Shown here: piece after piece, positions 5,046-6,759 of the stretch
How the letters are laid out: each line of letters begins with the position of its first letter
Position numbering within the stretch: position 1 is the stretch's first letter
DNA from: Candidatus Falkowbacteria bacterium CG02_land_8_20_14_3_00_36_14
GTDB taxonomy: Bacteria > Patescibacteriota > Patescibacteriia > Patescibacteriales > UM-FILTER-36-11
Reading direction: 5' to 3'
DNA length: 6,759 bases
Assembly (NCBI GenBank): GCA_002781265.1
Contig: PETS01000007.1
Coordinates: forward strand, 1-6,759
Position numbers and translations under genes: made by a program
Notes under the pieces: generated by a model
Told to the model about the DNA's origin: nothing
What the model saw: the letters and a program-made list of their open reading frames with translations, nothing else
The model's database searches: none

Positions 5046-6602
5046 TTATTCAAGCGGAGAGCCCGTTTGATAAGCATTTAAATGAGTTTGATTAATTTCC
5101 GCTACATCAAAAAAATTAAAATTATGTTTATTAAAAACCGCTTCTGACACAAATTTTTTCATATTATTTTCCAGGTAATATACGGCCGGATCGTTTAAAG
5201 CTTTAATAAGCTGGGCATCTTGATAAGCGTTAAGATCTTTTTGGCTTATAGTGACCACTTTTTCCCATTTATTATTCGGATAAGAATTAAAAACCGCCGG
5301 TGACGGCAAATTAATTTTTATAATTTTATTTTCTGGTTTTTTGTATAAATAATAAATTGCCGGGCTGTCCGGGGATTTAACCAATTTAACTTCCGGGTAA
5401 CGAGATAATTTTACCCAGCTGATAACTTTTACATCCGGCCACCGGTAGCCATATTCATTAAATAAGGATGGAGAAGGTATATAGCGGCGCTCTCCATTAA
5501 TAATGGCATAAATTTTTGCAGATTCAGCGGTTTTATACAATCTTGAAGCCGGAGTATATAAGGAAAATTCAATTCCTTCCACTATTATGTCATTATTTGC
5601 ATTAATAGTTTTATAATTATTGATAATGCCGGTAATTTTAGCGGTATTTATTTTTTGATTGTCAATTTTTGCTCTTTTATTGAAAATATCATCCATGGAA
5701 ATTGTAAAATAATGTTCTCTATTTGCCGCCAGGCCTTCAAATACGGCTTTATGGTTGGTATTATAATCCAAATTTATCGTTTTCCTTACTTTGTTGCTGG
5801 TCAAGGTTATGTTTCCTTTGGCGTAATGGTTGGTTTTGAAAGTTATGGTAATGCTATTCTCGGTAATTTGCGGATCATTTAAAGATAACGGCCTTAAATA
5901 TGAAATTATTAAATTTTCCTTGTCAATTTTATCGCTGGCTAAAGTGGTAAAACTTTTTGAATAATATCCGCTTTTATTTTTATCCTTGTCTTCCGAATAA
6001 ATTTTTAAAAAATAAATTGTATCAAGATTTAGATTGCTTAATATAATTTGGTGTTTTATGTCAAGTGAGTTTTGGGCCGCTAATTTGCCATAATTAAGGT
6101 TAGGGCCGTATTCTATTTTAGCGCTGGCTTTTTCATTGGTTGTCCAAGTAATAGCCGCTTTAGTGCCGCTTACATATGCAATTTTTAAATCAGATATTTG
6201 CGGCGGAGTTTCATCATGGTAAACAATTGTTTTAAAATTTTGGGTGAAAGATGAATTAGATTGAGAATTATTAATATCTATAATTTGAAAATAATATGTA
6301 GTCTCTGGATCTAAATTGCCAATAATAACTTCATGGTATTTTGTTGGTTTATTGGTATCAATAATATAATAGGGAAAATAATCTTTATCTTTCCCTAAAA
6401 TAATTTTTCCTTGTGATTCTATATTTGTTTGCCAAATTATTTTTTCTGTTTTCCCGTCAATATTTTCCGTTTGGATATTTTCAATAATAATATTATTTTG
6501 AGCCAGAATATAATTTATTGGCCAAGAAAAAAATGCCATGGCAATAACCGAAGCTAATAAAAAATAGTAAGTTATCCGTTTAAGCTTATTTAAATATTTC
6601 AT
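5046..6602 (-). CDS. Secreted multidomain protein with three FN3-like domains and C-terminal triple repeat
   Basis: 518 residues. The N-terminus is basic with a hydrophobic stretch (about 11-33) and a likely signal-peptidase site after YILA, before QNN, so the protein is probably exported or membrane-anchored. Three fibronectin-III-like beta domains follow, at about 36-127, 133-221 and 232-322. The first two show the purple-acid-phosphatase-type FN3 pattern: W(Q/T)TN near the start, (K/A)I..G early on, then H.(V/I)I..NL...T.Y(Y/F). The C-terminal third (about 354-518) holds three divergent copies of a 52-58 residue repeat with conserved Lys, (I/V)Y, FN, V, Leu and Tyr positions. No catalytic residues or cell-wall sorting signal are visible. 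Adhesion or surface-structure binding is the likely role, inferred from domain type. It has its own strong promoter and no visible terminator. It is more AT-rich than the efflux genes. Confidence 0.88.
   Translation of the reverse strand: MKYLNKLKRITYYFLLASVIAMAFFSWPINYILAQNNIIIENIQTENIDGKTEKIIWQTNIESQGKIILGKDKDYFPYYIIDTNKPTKYHEVIIGNLDPETTYYFQIIDINNSQSNSSFTQNFKTIVYHDETPPQISDLKIAYVSGTKAAITWTTNEKASAKIEYGPNLNYGKLAAQNSLDIKHQIILSNLNLDTIYFLKIYSEDKDKNKSGYYSKSFTTLASDKIDKENLIISYLRPLSLNDPQITENSITITFKTNHYAKGNITLTSNKVRKTINLDYNTNHKAVFEGLAANREHYFTISMDDIFNKRAKIDNQKINTAKITGIINNYKTINANNDIIVEGIEFSLYTPASRLYKTAESAKIYAIINGERRYIPSPSLFNEYGYRWPDVKVISWVKLSRYPEVKLVKSPDSPAIYYLYKKPENKIIKINLPSPAVFNSYPNNKWEKVVTISQKDLNAYQDAQLIKALNDPAVYYLENNMKKFVSEAVFNKHNFNFFDVAEINQTHLNAYQTGSPLE
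5049..5543 (-). repeat. Three protein-level repeats (52-58 residues each) at the C-terminus of the FN3 protein
   Basis: Approximate copies cover residues 354-406, 407-464 and 465-518. Anchors in register are Lys357/409/467, IY364-365 / IYY416-418 / VYY474-476, FN381-382 / 438-439 / 490-491, Leu399/457/508 and Tyr402/460/511. The last two copies share LNAYQ. The repeats are visible at protein level but not as DNA repeats, so the duplication is old. Confidence 0.75.
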
Positions 6603-6619
6603 ATTTAAGTTAAAATATA

Positions 6620-6655
6620 TTATAGAATAATAACATTAATTTAAAAATTTGTCAA
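6620..6655 (-). promoter_or_regulatory. Strong promoter of the FN3 gene
   Basis: Perfect -35 TTGACA (6655-6650), a 17-base spacer, and the extended -10 TGT-TATTAT (hexamer 6632-6627). Transcription should start at about 6620, an A on the minus strand, leaving an 18-base leader with no Shine-Dalgarno sequence before the ATG at 6602. This is the best promoter match in the window. Confidence 0.75.
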
Positions 6656-6683
6656 TAGTTTTTGTAAATTTGTAAAGGCTATT

Positions 6684-6723
6684 TAGAAATGTCATACCAT
6701 TGGGCAAAGTAGAAATGTCATAC
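6684..6723. repeat. 14-base direct repeat (tagaaatgtcatac), possible insertion-sequence end
   Basis: Identical 14-base copies lie at 6684-6697 and 6710-6723, 26 bases apart. On the minus strand each reads GTATGACATTTCTA. Paired short repeats of this sort near an edge resemble subterminal transposase-binding sites of integrase-type insertion sequences. The minus-strand frame ILTAAK-stop at 6737-6757 could be the end of a transposase, but too little is visible to call it. Confidence 0.6.
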
Positions 6724-6759
6724 TTGCCTAATTTATCTATTTGGCAGCCGTTAAAATCG

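Noticed and set aside
3313..5882. Open frames 3313-3504 (+), 3536-3754 (+), 4222-4458 (-), 4354-4635 (+) and 5655-5882 (+)
   Set aside because: Each overlaps a well-supported gene on the other strand or in another frame and shows no protein-like features of its own.
6684..6723. CRISPR-like reading of the two 14-base repeats
   Set aside because: There are only two copies, the repeat is too short, the spacer is 12 bases, and no cas gene is present.
6637..6759. Minus-strand open stretch of about 40 codons running through the direct repeats from the right edge
   Set aside because: It reads through both identical repeats and the promoter region, and has no recognisable domain. Openness is expected by chance at this length.

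Overview
The window looks like AT-rich chromosomal DNA from an uncultivated, small-genome bacterium, most likely of the Candidate Phyla Radiation (Patescibacteria, Parcubacteria-like). This placement is inferred from three things. There is a tiny CxxC...CxxC zinc-ribbon protein of a type common in that group. An ECF sigma factor, a small membrane protein, a DUF5666-like protein and an efflux adaptor lie together in one cluster. Starts almost entirely lack Shine-Dalgarno sequences. No 16S or marker gene is present to prove it. All visible stops are TAA or TAG, and the standard bacterial code gives intact proteins.

Left part (1-4038, all minus strand, read from right to left): a probable five-gene transcription unit. 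It begins with an ECF sigma factor, which has a good -35/-10 promoter placing the transcript start at or one base from the ATG. A strong hairpin with a short U-run follows. Then come a two-helix membrane protein that could be the partner (anti-sigma-like) of the sigma factor, a single-pass DUF5666-like protein, an unusually large MacA/HlyD-type membrane-fusion protein, and a MacB/LolD-type ABC ATPase cut by the left edge. The ABC permease expected next would lie outside the window. Gaps after the hairpin are 10, 5 and 24 bases, so the last four genes are probably co-transcribed. The overall picture is an envelope-stress or export module: regulator, possible membrane sensor, accessory protein and tripartite-type transporter.

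Middle (4039-5045): a divergent plus-strand gene for a short five-helix VIT1/CCC1-like membrane protein (possible Fe2+/Mn2+ transporter) shares a 103-base intergenic promoter region with the sigma gene. It converges on the 57-residue zinc-ribbon gene, and a clear bidirectional terminator lies between them.

Right part (5046-6759): a minus-strand gene for a secreted 518-residue protein with three fibronectin-III-like domains and three copies of a roughly 55-residue C-terminal repeat. Its promoter is a textbook TTGACA-N17-TGTTATTAT. The last 80 bases carry a 14-base direct repeat that may be the end of an insertion sequence continuing beyond the window. No gene-free stretch exceeds 160 bases. 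Nothing resembling CRISPR, rRNA, tRNA or phage structural genes was seen.
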